From positions 1 through 64,000 of the forward strand of contig NZ_VXLC01000029.1 of NCBI RefSeq assembly GCF_008704205.1: 64,000 nucleotides of DNA, in the 5' to 3' direction. Shown here in pieces: positions 43,071 to 51,988 of this stretch. This DNA comes from Nocardia colli. Lineage in GTDB: Bacteria; Actinomycetota; Actinomycetes; Mycobacteriales; Mycobacteriaceae. Made by a program: the position numbers and the translations under genes. Numbering within the stretch: position 1 is the first letter of the stretch; every line of letters starts with the position of its first letter. Below the pieces are notes generated by a model. That model was not told where the DNA came from and did no database searches. It saw nothing but the letters and a program-made list of their open reading frames with translations.

Positions 43071-43958
43071 CTACCCGGGCCGGACGGCCAGTAGCGCTGG
43101 AGTTCCTTGCGGCGCAATGGAGTTCATTTCGTCGATCAGAACTGTCGACTCACCTTTCGGTGCCACCGCCATCGTTTTGCGGAACACCGGGAGCCGGGTG
43201 AGCGTCCACAGCAGCGAAGCGACCACGGGGAGCGGAAGGTGGTCGAGTGCGGCAATCGGGCTGGGCGTGGGTGTGTTTCCCAGTCGGCGCACCAGGTTCA
43301 ATCCTTCGCGGACGGCGCGGGCCAATTCCATCGCTTCGCGTCGGCGCACACCCCGGCCGCTCTGCTGCATGCGGTGTCCGGCAACCATCAGCGGCACGGC
43401 GACGGCTGCGTGGGAGCGGAGCCAACTCTGCATATCGGGGTGCGTGACCGCGGGGATTCCGGCGTCGGAGAAGACCGTCGCCCAGCGATCATCCGAGACG
43501 GTGGTGGAGGCGCCTCGGCGAATAATGGTCGATGACAATCGGCCGTCGTCGTCGACGCCGGCCGCTATCGCCGGAAAGCCGAACACGGTGCGCTGCACGC
43601 CGACTGCGTCGCGGAGGCGGTCGAGGGACTGGAATGTGTTGAACATGAACATGATGGTGTGCGCGGCACAGTCGGCGAGAGTCGGCAGCAGCACGTCGAC
43701 CTGTGAAACGAGCACCGTGACCAGCACGAGATCCCACGGCGTGGTCGTATCCAGCTCGCCGGCGACGTGCACGGCGGCTCGTTCACCGGCCGCGGTGACG
43801 ATCGCCTCGTCCCGGCGCAGGTCCTGTAGTCGAGCGCCGCGCGCGACGACGGTGACGTCGTGGCCTGCGCGGGCGAGCTGAAAAGCGAAGGTGCTGCCGA
43901 TTCCGCCGGGACCGACGACAGCGATGCGCAAGCCCGGCGGGGCAACTGGTTGGGACAT
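43071..43958 (-). CDS. Ketopantoate reductase-like (ApbA/PanE family) oxidoreductase
   Basis: A 295-residue protein with the Rossmann motif RIAVVGPGGIGSTFAF and the family's ARGARLQDLRR after strand two. The N-terminal half fits PanE/ApbA; the C-terminal helical domain is less conserved (GHRMQQSGRGVRRREAMELARAVREG). True ketopantoate reductase is not certain; many paralogues reduce other 2-oxoacids. Monocistronic. Confidence 0.82.
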   Translation of the reverse strand: MSQPVAPPGLRIAVVGPGGIGSTFAFQLARAGHDVTVVARGARLQDLRRDEAIVTAAGERAAVHVAGELDTTTPWDLVLVTVLVSQVDVLLPTLADCAAHTIMFMFNTFQSLDRLRDAVGVQRTVFGFPAIAAGVDDDGRLSSTIIRRGASTTVSDDRWATVFSDAGIPAVTHPDMQSWLRSHAAVAVPLMVAGHRMQQSGRGVRRREAMELARAVREGLNLVRRLGNTPTPSPIAALDHLPLPVVASLLWTLTRLPVFRKTMAVAPKGESTVLIDEMNSIAPQGTPALLAVRPG

Positions 43959-43997
43959 TCTTCTTTACTACCACCGACCGCGGAGGGAGTCGCGGCC

Positions 43998-44315
43998 TCA
44001 GCTCGCGGTGGCCAGCACCCGCCACACTTTTCTGGAACGCGAGCGGGCTTGCGGCGCAGCGTGTTCGATTCGCCGTCGCGCTTCGTGGACACTGATCCGT
44101 AGCAGATCGGTCAGTAGCTCCACAGTGTCCCGATAGCCGGTGTCTGCGGCGAGACCACGACGCTCGGCCTCGGCGACGGCGGCGCGCATGGCGGCATCCA
44201 GTCGCCGCCGGCGGCGTTCGGTTTCGACGAGGGTGCGCAGCAAGTCGACATCGTCCAGGTCCGGCCATCGCGGTGCTGGAGCATTCGGCGCGAGCGCGGT
44301 CGAATGTATGTTCAC
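43998..44315 (-). pseudogene. Truncated DUF222 (13E12-type HNH endonuclease) gene
   Basis: A 105-codon frame from a GTG. VDLLRTLVETERRRRRLDAAMRAAVAEAERRG, followed by GYRDTVELLTDLLRISVHEARRRI, is the N-terminus of DUF222/13E12 proteins, which are usually 400-500 residues with a C-terminal HNH nuclease. After IEHAAPQAR the frame runs into a non-homologous RSRSRKVWRVL tail and stops. The rest is absent. Two LexA-like boxes lie at its 5' end. Confidence 0.75.
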
Positions 44316-44336
44316 GCGAGCGAGCCTACCTCAAGA

Positions 44337-44352
44337 TAGAACGTATGTTCGA
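44337..44352 (-). promoter_or_regulatory. LexA/SOS box upstream of DUF222 fragment
   Basis: Read on the minus strand TCGAACATACGTTCTA matches the actinobacterial SOS box TCGAAC-N4-GTTCGA at all but one or two positions. It lies 22 bp before the GTG. A weaker box (TCGAATGTATGTTCAC, plus strand 44300-44315) overlaps the start. DUF222/13E12 genes are known LexA targets in mycobacteria. Confidence 0.7.
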
Positions 44353-44432
44353 TGTTTTGTGGCTCTGTCGCGTCGGAATTTTCTGGTCGAGTTAGGACCG
44401 TAACTGTCCTATCTCCGCGACATACTCGAATC

Positions 44433-44945
44433 ATGAGCGAAACCGAATCGACTGCGGGACAGCCGGATCAGACCGACATCACCGACTTCAACGATCCGAA
44501 CGCGCCGTGGAACCAGGCATGGGACCAGGACGTCAGCATCGCCGACTGGAACGATGATGTGATCGAGGAGTTCCGGGAGAACTCGGGCAAGGTGGGCGGT
44601 GCATACGCGGGCGGCGACCTCATTCTGCTCACCACCACGGGAGCCAAGAGCGGCAAGCGGCACACGACGCCCCTCGGACCCCTCTACCGGGACGGCATCA
44701 TGTTCGTGAGCTCGTTCATCGAGGACAAGTACCCGGCCTGGTGGTACAACATCAAGGCGAATCCGCAGGTCACCATCGAGCTTCGGGACAAGACCTACCG
44801 GGCGATCGGCAAGGTGCTCGAAGGTGCGGACTACGACGAGTTCGCGACCTGGGTGCTGGCCAATCATCCACTGCTGGCGGACTTCCAGTCCAAGGTCGAC
44901 CGGCCCATGCCGCTGGTCGTGCTGACGCTCGACGGCGAGGGCTGA
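44433..44945 (+). CDS. Deazaflavin (F420)-dependent nitroreductase family protein
   Basis: A 170-residue split-barrel protein. GGDLILLTTTGAKSGKRHTTPLGPLYRDG and YPAWWYNIKANPQVTIEL are the two signatures of Ddn-like proteins, which use reduced F420 to reduce nitroimidazoles, quinones or other substrates. The N-terminal 40 residues are acidic and Asn/Trp-rich. The ATG at 44433 has GAATC but no strong site. Monocistronic. Confidence 0.9.
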   Translation: MSETESTAGQPDQTDITDFNDPNAPWNQAWDQDVSIADWNDDVIEEFRENSGKVGGAYAGGDLILLTTTGAKSGKRHTTPLGPLYRDGIMFVSSFIEDKYPAWWYNIKANPQVTIELRDKTYRAIGKVLEGADYDEFATWVLANHPLLADFQSKVDRPMPLVVLTLDGEG

Positions 44946-44949
44946 GCGT

Positions 44950-45645
44950 TCAGCGCCGGGCGTCGGCCGTCCGGTTCCTGAGTTCGGCTTCGCTGCGGTC
45001 CAGCCATCGTCGATACCACTGGGTGAAGCCGATTCGGGTTCCGGCATCATCGACCAACGGCGCGAAACCGCCATCGTCGGCGGTGTTGTCGGACCACATC
45101 TGTCCTCTCGACTCCCCACTCACGACGAGCGCCTCGCGCTGTGCGCAACCCAGGTGGCACAGATAGAGCAGCCCGACCGAATGCCCTGGGCGGTAGACGA
45201 TCTCATCATGGGTTTCCCAATACTCGTCCTCCGCGATGTTGAAAGCTTCGACCGAGTCGAAGTTCTTCGCATCAGGCCGGTCGGGCAGCCCGTCCGCCGG
45301 GTTGAACGCGGCGACATGGGGAAACGGTTGCGCGAGCGTGTCGAACACGGTCAGATCTGCGCCGTCCCCTTCCCACCGCCATTCCCCGTCCACCCGACTA
45401 ATAGGAAACAGCCCATAGGCCGGCCCGGCCCCGCCACGGCCGGCCGCAATCAGGAATGCTCGATACTCCTCAGGCAGCACCACCTCCACCTGGCCTTCGA
45501 TCTCACTCAATTCGGCAGCACTCAACGGCGGTTCGAGAATCCACCCATGCCCCGCCGCACCTCCTGCCCCGAAAATCTCGTTCGCGCCCGGAGTCGCGGC
45601 AAGACGCGCCAGTCTGTCCGGAACGTCGGACCAGTCATAGGTCAT
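44950..45645 (-). CDS. SMI1/KNR4 (SUKH) family protein
   Basis: A 231-residue protein. LSAAELSEIEGQVEVVLPEEYRAFLIAAGRGGAGP is the SUKH core: the VLPEEYRAFL helix followed by GG(A)GP and YGLFPI. SUKH proteins often act as immunity proteins against polymorphic toxins, but orphan members are common. No toxin gene lies next to it. It is convergent with the Ddn-like gene, four bases apart. Confidence 0.82.
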   Translation of the reverse strand: MTYDWSDVPDRLARLAATPGANEIFGAGGAAGHGWILEPPLSAAELSEIEGQVEVVLPEEYRAFLIAAGRGGAGPAYGLFPISRVDGEWRWEGDGADLTVFDTLAQPFPHVAAFNPADGLPDRPDAKNFDSVEAFNIAEDEYWETHDEIVYRPGHSVGLLYLCHLGCAQREALVVSGESRGQMWSDNTADDGGFAPLVDDAGTRIGFTQWYRRWLDRSEAELRNRTADARR

Positions 45646-45758
45646 GGCCTGCACCGTATCGCGGGGCGAGCTGAGAGGCTGTCCGACGGCGACGCACTCC
45701 GGACAAGCCCGCGGTCGGTGGGGGCGCTGTGATTACGACTGGGTTGGTCCCGCTCCGT

Positions 45759-46595
45759 CTACAGGTCGGCGGCGACGCCGCGCAGGAAGTGTTCCAGGTC
45801 GCGTTCTGTTTGCGGGGTCTGTATCCCGTTCGCCAGTGCGCCGGCCATGAGCTTTGCCGATTCCTCGCCGTTGACCAGGGTGGACCAGGCGTCGTGTTCT
45901 TCGCGCAGTCCGGCGGTCAGATCCGACGGCGGGAGAACGCGTTTCGCTTGCGCGATGAGCTCCGGGCCGACGGCCGCGATGTTCTCGGCGAGTGTGTCGA
46001 CGAAGGTGTCGAGTTCCGCGGCCGGGACAGCCCGGTTGATCCAGCCGTACGCGGCGGCGGTATCGGCGTCGAGCAGGTCGGCGGCGAGGACCAGCTCGAG
46101 CGCGCGGTTGCGGCCGACGCGCTCACCCAGGTATTGGGTTGCCCCGCCGCCGGGGATGATTCCCAGCAGCGCCTCGGTCTGTCCGATCCCGGCGGTCTCC
46201 TTCGCCGCGAAAGCCATATCCGCCGCGATCACGAACTCCGCACCACCCGCGCGGGCCAGGCCCGCGAGCTTGACGATGGTCACCTGAGGCTGGTGGCGAA
46301 GCAATTCCCCGATCCCTTGATGCACGTTGACGTCCGGGAACTTCGCGGCGACGTCCCGCAACTCGTCCATGTGCTCGAAAATGTGCATGTCGACATGAGC
46401 GAGGAAGAACTCCTCGTCGGCACTGGAGAACACGATGACCCGCACCGCGGTCTCCTCCCGCAGCAACCCCAGCAGATCGTGCAGCTCGACCATCATCGTC
46501 GCGCTGAGTGCGTTCACCGGCGGGTTGTCGAGTACGACCTGCGCGACGCCCGCGCTGATGGTGACGCGCAAGGTGGTGTAGCCGGGAAGATTCAT
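45759..46595 (-). CDS. Enoyl-CoA hydratase/isomerase family protein
   Basis: A 278-residue crotonase-fold enzyme. VVLDNPPVNALS, FSSADEEFFLAHVD (oxyanion hole region), LAGLARAGGAEFVIAADM and ALLGIIPGGGATQYLGERVG are all typical. The catalytic Glu positions are partly conserved (EFVIAADMAFAAKETAG). GAAGGA precedes the ATG at 46595. Probably regulated by the divergent HxlR gene. Confidence 0.88.
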   Translation of the reverse strand: MNLPGYTTLRVTISAGVAQVVLDNPPVNALSATMMVELHDLLGLLREETAVRVIVFSSADEEFFLAHVDMHIFEHMDELRDVAAKFPDVNVHQGIGELLRHQPQVTIVKLAGLARAGGAEFVIAADMAFAAKETAGIGQTEALLGIIPGGGATQYLGERVGRNRALELVLAADLLDADTAAAYGWINRAVPAAELDTFVDTLAENIAAVGPELIAQAKRVLPPSDLTAGLREEHDAWSTLVNGEESAKLMAGALANGIQTPQTERDLEHFLRGVAADL

Positions 46596-46718
46596 CGTGT
46601 CGGTTCCTTCGGTTGTCGATAGGCATGTAGGTTTGCGATGAATACTTACCGTCGTGCACTCGGCGGCAACCGTCAATAACGCACTTTGCGCGCACTAAGG
46701 ATCCTCGAGGACACCACT

Positions 46719-47084
46719 ATGCCCACGACCGACGGCCGTCCGGAGCCACGGTTTCATGTCGACTGCCCGACTCGGCCGATCCTCGATCAGGTCGCGGACA
46801 AGTGGTCGATGATGGCGCTCACGGTGCTCGAACATCCGACGCGGTTCAACGAGATCAAGCGTCAACTCGAAGGCGTGACCCAGCGGGTGCTGACCCAAAC
46901 GCTGCGCCGCCTGGAACGCAACGGCATGGTGGTGCGCCGAGTGCTGGAGACCTCACCGATCGGTGTCGAATATTCGCTGACGCCCCTGGGGGAGTCGTTT
47001 CGCGTGCCGTTCACGCAGCTCTACGAGTGGACGCTGGAACACAGCGACGAGATCGAGCGGGCACAGCGCGCCTACGACGGATGA
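46719..47084 (+). CDS. HxlR-family transcriptional regulator
   Basis: A 121-residue MarR-like protein. The family signature is clear: CPTRPILDQVADKWSMMALTVL, RFNEIKRQLEGVTQRVLTQTLRRLERNGMVVR, and VEYSLTPLGESF. The usual N-terminal regulatory Cys is present (VDCPTRP). Divergent from the enoyl-CoA hydratase with a 123-bp gap, so likely its regulator. Confidence 0.92.
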   Translation: MPTTDGRPEPRFHVDCPTRPILDQVADKWSMMALTVLEHPTRFNEIKRQLEGVTQRVLTQTLRRLERNGMVVRRVLETSPIGVEYSLTPLGESFRVPFTQLYEWTLEHSDEIERAQRAYDG

Positions 47085-47246
47085 TCGTTCGACGCGCGTG
47101 GCGCTGGTTGATCCGCTCGGCACAGAACACCCGCCGCGACGGGCTCGATGACTGAACCAATCACGACAGGAGATGTCGTGATTGGTTGGAAGGCTGGCTT
47201 GGCGACTGTCGGAATGTCCGATCGGTCAGGTCAGGAAGGATGTCAC

Positions 47247-47669
47247 GTGAGTTCTGGAGTCAATCCGTGCATTGTGTTCGATGGCGATGCGCGGCGGGCG
47301 ATGGAGTTCTATCGAGAGGTTTTCGGTGGGGAGTTGGAGATCGGGATGGTGGGGGATTTCGGTTCGCCGGATGCGTCGAATGCGGACAGTGTCATGCATG
47401 CCCGGCTGGTCACGCAGGCCGGTTACACGCTGATGGGATGGGACTTTCCGGACGATCGGGCGGGTCAGCCGCCTTATCGGCAAGGTAACAACGTTGCGGT
47501 GTTCGTCGGTGGCGACGACCACGAACTCCGGGGGTATTTCGAGCAGCTTTCGGTCGGCGGCAACGTGACGCTGCCTCTCGAAAAGCAGGTGTGGGGTGAT
47601 GAGGCGGGGTCGCTCGTGGACCGGTTCGGGATCAGCTGGATGTTCAACATCAGCGCCCAGCAGTCGTGA
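47247..47669 (+). CDS. VOC (PhnB-like glyoxalase) family protein
   Basis: A 140-residue single-domain VOC protein: VNPCIVFDGDARRAMEFYREVFGGELEI, then VMHARLVTQAGYTLMGWD, and VWGDEAGSLVDRFGISWMFN at the end. This matches PhnB-type VOC proteins, which lack a full glyoxalase active site. The GTG at 47247 has AAGGA upstream. Function unknown. Confidence 0.9.
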   Translation: MSSGVNPCIVFDGDARRAMEFYREVFGGELEIGMVGDFGSPDASNADSVMHARLVTQAGYTLMGWDFPDDRAGQPPYRQGNNVAVFVGGDDHELRGYFEQLSVGGNVTLPLEKQVWGDEAGSLVDRFGISWMFNISAQQS

Positions 47670-47736
47670 CTTAGTTCCCGGTGCGGCGGGGCGAGGGGGA
47701 GGTGTGCGCGGTTTTCGGTCCGTAAAGTGAGCTCTC

Positions 47737-47961
47737 GTGGAATCAGGTATCAGGCTCGAGGACTTACGCTCCACGCTTTCGTGCGTGTATGAAAAGCTCG
47801 GCGCCGAAAGCCTTACCGAGCCGGACAGAATCGAGCTGGTGACCCGCGCCGAGGTGGTTCAGGACCAGATCGACGCGATCCAGGACGCCATCGGCAACGA
47901 CGAGTTCGAACACGCACCGACTCCGCCAGAACCGGCACCGTCGAGCGATCGGTTGTTCTGA
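47737..47961 (+). CDS. Small hypothetical protein
   Basis: A 74-residue acidic, helical protein (VESGIRLEDLRSTLSCVYEKLGAESL...) with a Pro-rich end (PTPPEPAPSSDRLF). GTG start, weak ribosome-binding context. Composition is protein-like. No family recognised. Confidence 0.5.
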   Translation: MESGIRLEDLRSTLSCVYEKLGAESLTEPDRIELVTRAEVVQDQIDAIQDAIGNDEFEHAPTPPEPAPSSDRLF

Positions 47962-48097
47962 ATTACGAGTGCCTCCGCCGGAACAGCCGGCGGGAGTTCC
48001 GGTTCGTCGCGGCGCGCATGGTCGGTGCACTGGTCAGTTCGGGACCAGGCACCTTCCACTGCGCGTCCGCGACGTCCGGATGCTTGACCGTGCGGCG

Positions 48098-50011
48098 TCA
48101 GTTCCGCGCGGCCAGGATCTCGGTGAGGTAGTCCGGCGTTCCGTCGATGCGTTGCAGATGCGGGAAACGGAGGCCGTCGTGGTAGTTCAGTTCAACGGTC
48201 CGGGTCTGATCGAAGTCCTTCACCTGCAATCGGATCGGTGCGGGGTTCGTCTTGGCCGCCTCGATCGCGGCTTCCATCGTGGCCTGGGAATAGGGGGCGT
48301 CGTTGACCGAAACCACCGTCATCCCGGTGCCGACCTTTGCCTTGAACGCGGGTCCGTCCCAGCGCACATCGGTGACCTTGCCCGCGCCGGACACGTTGAG
48401 TCCGATCGAGTAGGTGTAATTGACGGCGCCCTCGGCCTTTTTCACCTGATCCGCGAGTAAGGCGCCGGGGTTGTTGTCGTAGACCAACTTCCACCCCGTC
48501 TTCTCGACACTCGCGGCGAACGGTGCCTTTCCGTCGAGGCGATCGCGCAGATACTTCGCCCAATCGTCGGCGACCACGCCATTGAGGGTCGAGACGACAT
48601 CGTCGAATTTGTAGGTGTTCTGCGACTCCCACTTGCTGTCGTCGACACCGAAGAACGCGCGCGCGAAATCATCGAGTGACTTCGTGTTCCCCGACAGTTC
48701 GCGGATACGCGCGTCCACTCCCAGCCACACCAGTTGCCCGCCCTGGTAGTAATCCTCGCTGAGCTGCCACGACCGATACGGCTTCGTGCGCCGCTGCGCG
48801 ATGATGGGATCGTTGGTGGTGTCCTGCAGCGTGCGCCAGTCGAGTCCGGGCCGGTTGTCGGTGTACGCGGCGACTACCGAAGCCAACGCGTCGCGCGAGA
48901 CCTCCGCGGGTCGCAAGCCGGCCCGGCCGGTGAGCACGTTGCCCCAATACTGCGTCTGTCCCTCGTAGACCCACAGCAAGCTGTCTTGCATCGGGACGTT
49001 GTAGTTGGGCGTCCACAGGTCGGCCGGGCGCCGGAACTTGCCGTTCCAGGAATGGGTGTACTCGTGCCCGAGCAGATCGGCGCTGCCGACCGCGGGGTTC
49101 CACCCGGTGAAATAGTCCGTGGGTTGGCCGTTCTCGCTGGATCGTTGGTGTTCCAGGCCGTTGGAGCTGAGCTGATCCGACAGCGACAGCAGGAAGTCGT
49201 AGTGGTTGTAGTGTTGCGAGCCGTACAGCCCCACCGCCTGTTTCACCAGAGCCTTATGCAGCTCGATGTGCTCGGGCTTGGCCTCGAGCTGCTCCGGTGC
49301 ATCGGCGAATACTTGCAGCCGCACCGGGGTTTTCGCGCCGGGAGCCAGGTCGAACTCCTTGTGATAACGCCCCGCGTACACGGGCGAGTCGACCAGGATG
49401 TCCAACGGAACAGTCTTGTAATTCACGGTGTCGCCGTCTTTGCCGGCGACCTCCAGCGCGGTTCCGGGCTCGAATCCGGATGGATACGTCACGCTCGCGG
49501 TGAAGGGAATCTTGCTGGCGGGAACACCGGCCGGATAAAGGACCACGGCATTCCACTGCAAATTCAGCATATTCGGCGTCATCACCACCCGACCCTGCGA
49601 GGAATCGGTGGGGGTGAGGTACTGGAAGTTCGCGTCGATGGAATCCACGCCGTCGGGCACCGTAACCTTGAACTCATACACGTTCACCGGATCACGTTTC
49701 CACTCCAGCTTGTTCCCGGCGCTGGTGAAGGTGATGCCCCCGATCTTGTCGATCGGACCGGACGGCGAGTGACTGCCGGGCAGCCACTGCGGAAAAAGGA
49801 GATCCAGCTCGCCCGACTGAACCGGGATCGTCTGTTTCACCTTGATCACGCGTTGCGGCAGATTGGTCACGTCGACCGCCACCGAGATCGCTTTCTGATT
49901 CGCCGGAGCATCATCAGAATTGTCCCGCAAGCCGAAATAGAGCGAGCCCGCTAGGAGAATGATGACGACGACGCCGACTGCGCCGATGATACGAATTTTG
50001 GACAAAGACAC
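48098..50011 (-). CDS. M61-family (glycyl aminopeptidase-like) metallopeptidase
   Basis: A 637-residue protein with an N-terminal membrane anchor or signal (GAVGVVVIILLAGSLYFGL), so it acts outside the membrane. The zinc site is GHEYTHSWNG (H316, E317, H320) with the downstream glutamate in LWVYEGQTQYWG. A C-terminal PDZ domain is suggested by VRWDGPAFKAKVGTGMTVVSVNDAPYS. M61 enzymes release N-terminal Gly/Ala. The gene is monocistronic, with a 336-bp promoter region upstream. Confidence 0.9.
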   Translation of the reverse strand: MSLSKIRIIGAVGVVVIILLAGSLYFGLRDNSDDAPANQKAISVAVDVTNLPQRVIKVKQTIPVQSGELDLLFPQWLPGSHSPSGPIDKIGGITFTSAGNKLEWKRDPVNVYEFKVTVPDGVDSIDANFQYLTPTDSSQGRVVMTPNMLNLQWNAVVLYPAGVPASKIPFTASVTYPSGFEPGTALEVAGKDGDTVNYKTVPLDILVDSPVYAGRYHKEFDLAPGAKTPVRLQVFADAPEQLEAKPEHIELHKALVKQAVGLYGSQHYNHYDFLLSLSDQLSSNGLEHQRSSENGQPTDYFTGWNPAVGSADLLGHEYTHSWNGKFRRPADLWTPNYNVPMQDSLLWVYEGQTQYWGNVLTGRAGLRPAEVSRDALASVVAAYTDNRPGLDWRTLQDTTNDPIIAQRRTKPYRSWQLSEDYYQGGQLVWLGVDARIRELSGNTKSLDDFARAFFGVDDSKWESQNTYKFDDVVSTLNGVVADDWAKYLRDRLDGKAPFAASVEKTGWKLVYDNNPGALLADQVKKAEGAVNYTYSIGLNVSGAGKVTDVRWDGPAFKAKVGTGMTVVSVNDAPYSQATMEAAIEAAKTNPAPIRLQVKDFDQTRTVELNYHDGLRFPHLQRIDGTPDYLTEILAARN

Positions 50012-50347
50012 TCCCGAGTCACAGACGATATTTTCGACACTATGAAAGAATGCAGCTTATATCGGCAAAAAATTCGCGTACGGTTCGATCGTTTTTCCTC
50101 CTCCAGCGTAAACGCTTCGAATATTGTGTTCGGGTCGGCGGACCCCCCTTAGTTGCTGAACTAATTGCCGATACTACGAGGGTCGGTATCGCAGCGTGCG
50201 AGGAGCGAGTGTGGGCTGCGTCATACCTGTCGCGCGGTGTGGTCGCAGCGAGCCCTCGCCGCCCGCCTAGGATGGGTGGCGTCGCGTGCGCGCGCCGGGT
50301 GGAAGGCTTCGGCATTCCCTCCCGTCTCCGTAGTGAAAGAGATCTTC
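50012..50347. promoter_or_regulatory. Divergent intergenic region
   Basis: About 336 bases between the M61 gene and the hemerythrin-like gene. It is AT-richer than its surroundings near 50030-50130 and contains AGCGT-AA-ACGCT, a small LacI-type inverted repeat, at about 50105-50117. No ORF is convincing. Confidence 0.45.
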
Positions 50348-50857
50348 ATGTCCACCGATCCCCATCGCGCCCGCGCCCTGGGCCGCGAATTGATCGACAC
50401 TCACCACTGGTTGCGCAGCGAACTACGCCGCGTCGCCCGCGCGCTCGACGAGTACCGGGGCGACGAGCCGATCGGCCCGCTCCGCGACCTACGCGCGCAC
50501 TGCCTGGCCTTCTGCCAGGCTCTCACCGACCATCACACCAGCGAGGACGAGACCGCGTTTCCCGTTCTGGCCCAACGTTTCCCGGACCTGGCCCCGGTAC
50601 TCGCCGAGCTCTCCGCCGACCACCATCTGGTCGCCGACATCCTGAACCGGATGACCGCCGCGCTCGCCGAGCTGGGCGCCGAGAATCTGGCGGCGGTGCG
50701 CGGCGAGATCGCTGGGCTGTCCGCCATTCTGGAATCGCATTTCCAGTGGGAGGAACGTCGGATCACGGCCGCCCTGGACGAGCTGCCCGGCGCCGAGTAC
50801 ACGGCGGCGGAGCTGTTCAGCGCGAACCGCTACGTTCCGGGTAGCGGTTTGTTGTAG
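50348..50857 (+). CDS. Hemerythrin HHE domain protein
   Basis: A 169-residue four-helix bundle with the diiron His/Glu pattern: IDTHHWLRSEL, LTDHHTSEDETAFPVL, LSADHHLVADIL and LESHFQWEERRI. These supply the five His and two carboxylates of hemerythrin-like sites. The family binds O2 or senses iron/redox. ATG 50348 follows GAAAGAG. It converges with the GNAT gene, overlapping by 28 bases. Confidence 0.88.
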   Translation: MSTDPHRARALGRELIDTHHWLRSELRRVARALDEYRGDEPIGPLRDLRAHCLAFCQALTDHHTSEDETAFPVLAQRFPDLAPVLAELSADHHLVADILNRMTAALAELGAENLAAVRGEIAGLSAILESHFQWEERRITAALDELPGAEYTAAELFSANRYVPGSGLL

Positions 50858-51372
50858 ATCATGAAGTCGCAAGGTGTGGCCAACAGCGGGGCCAGATGTG
50901 GATAGTCGTCTTCGAGAGCGCCGCGGCGGACGACGCGATAGCCGATGCGGGTGTACCACTCGGCGAGGAACTTCTTCGCCGGATGGGTCCACTCTCTCGG
51001 CACGAGAAGCTCCAATTGCATGGTGTGAGCACCGTTTTCGGCGCTGCGCCGTTCCGCGAACCGGACCAGCTCGCGCCCGATACCGGTACCACGCAGACCG
51101 GGCGCGGCCACCAGCATGCCGAACTCGCCTAGCCCGTCGCCCAGCTGCTGAATCCGCACCGAGCCCACCAGCTCTCCGTCCGGAGAGCGAGTCGCCGCGA
51201 TCTCACCGGCCGCGATCAGCTCCGCCACCTCCGCGTGCGTGGTGCGGGCGGCGCCGTCCACCCATATCCCCGCCTCGGCGACCTCGTACACCTGATTGAT
51301 CAGCGCGGTCAGTCCGGCAACCAGCCGATCGTCGGAAGCCGTTGCGCCCGGCAGCATCTCGATGCGCACCAC
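50830..51372 (-). CDS. GNAT N-acetyltransferase
   Basis: A 180-residue acetyltransferase. The acetyl-CoA loop is VAAPGLRGTGIGRELVRFAE, preceded by ELVGSVRIQQL and followed by MQLELLVPREW and EWYTRIGYRVV. GTG 51372 is chosen because AGGAGG lies six bases upstream; GTG 51378 is also possible. Substrate unknown. The 3' end overlaps the hemerythrin-like gene. Confidence 0.85.
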   Translation of the reverse strand: MVRIEMLPGATASDDRLVAGLTALINQVYEVAEAGIWVDGAARTTHAEVAELIAAGEIAATRSPDGELVGSVRIQQLGDGLGEFGMLVAAPGLRGTGIGRELVRFAERRSAENGAHTMQLELLVPREWTHPAKKFLAEWYTRIGYRVVRRGALEDDYPHLAPLLATPCDFMIYNKPLPGT

Positions 51373-51622
51373 GGTCACCTCCTGGCCACCGCATCGGTGC
51401 CTGACGGGTTCAGGACTATCGGTTCTTGCTGCATCGACACGGCCTCCTTTGCCTGCGCGGTAACCGGTCACGGCATATGCGGGCGTGACATTGGACAGTC
51501 AAGACCATGCCGCCGGGGCACGGTCAAGTCTTCATCAGACCCGCGCTGACCGCTTCCCGCGGCGGGTCAGTGCATCGGTCAAGGACAGTTACCCCCGTGG
51601 CGTTGATCATCAGCAGGCCTGA

Positions 51623-51985
51623 TCACCAGGCCGTCTCCACTCCCGTCGGCCTCGGGCGACCGGGGTCGTCGAGGGGTTGGGCGCGTTCGACTTCCAGTCG
51701 TGCCTCGTTCGCGTGAACGAAGGTGGATATGGCATCGAACCGGGGGTCGGCGTGGATCTCGCGCATGGCCTCGTCGAGGTGGGACTGCAGATCCTGCAAC
51801 GCCGCCTGGTAGGCGGCCAAGAGGGCCTGCGCACCCGGTATCGATGCCTGCACGAGGCGATTATTGGCGTCGATGACCACCCGGACACCGTCGACCTCAC
51901 CTACTCCGCGCGCATGTTCCAGCGCGGCCTGGGCGCGTCTCACCTTCAAGCCGAGCGAGTCGAAGTTGTTGTGCTGCATGCTCAT
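51623..51985 (-). CDS. YbaB/EbfC-like small protein of the type VII-style operon
   Basis: A 120-residue protein. VDGVRVVIDANNRLVQASIPG resembles the central beta-strands of YbaB/EbfC family proteins, which are dimeric and sometimes accompany ESX genes in actinobacteria. Helices before and after fit the family. It starts three bases after the DUF1023 hydrolase stop, so it is part of that operon. Confidence 0.65.
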   Translation of the reverse strand: MSMQHNNFDSLGLKVRRAQAALEHARGVGEVDGVRVVIDANNRLVQASIPGAQALLAAYQAALQDLQSHLDEAMREIHADPRFDAISTFVHANEARLEVERAQPLDDPGRPRPTGVETAW

Positions 51986-51988
51986 CGG

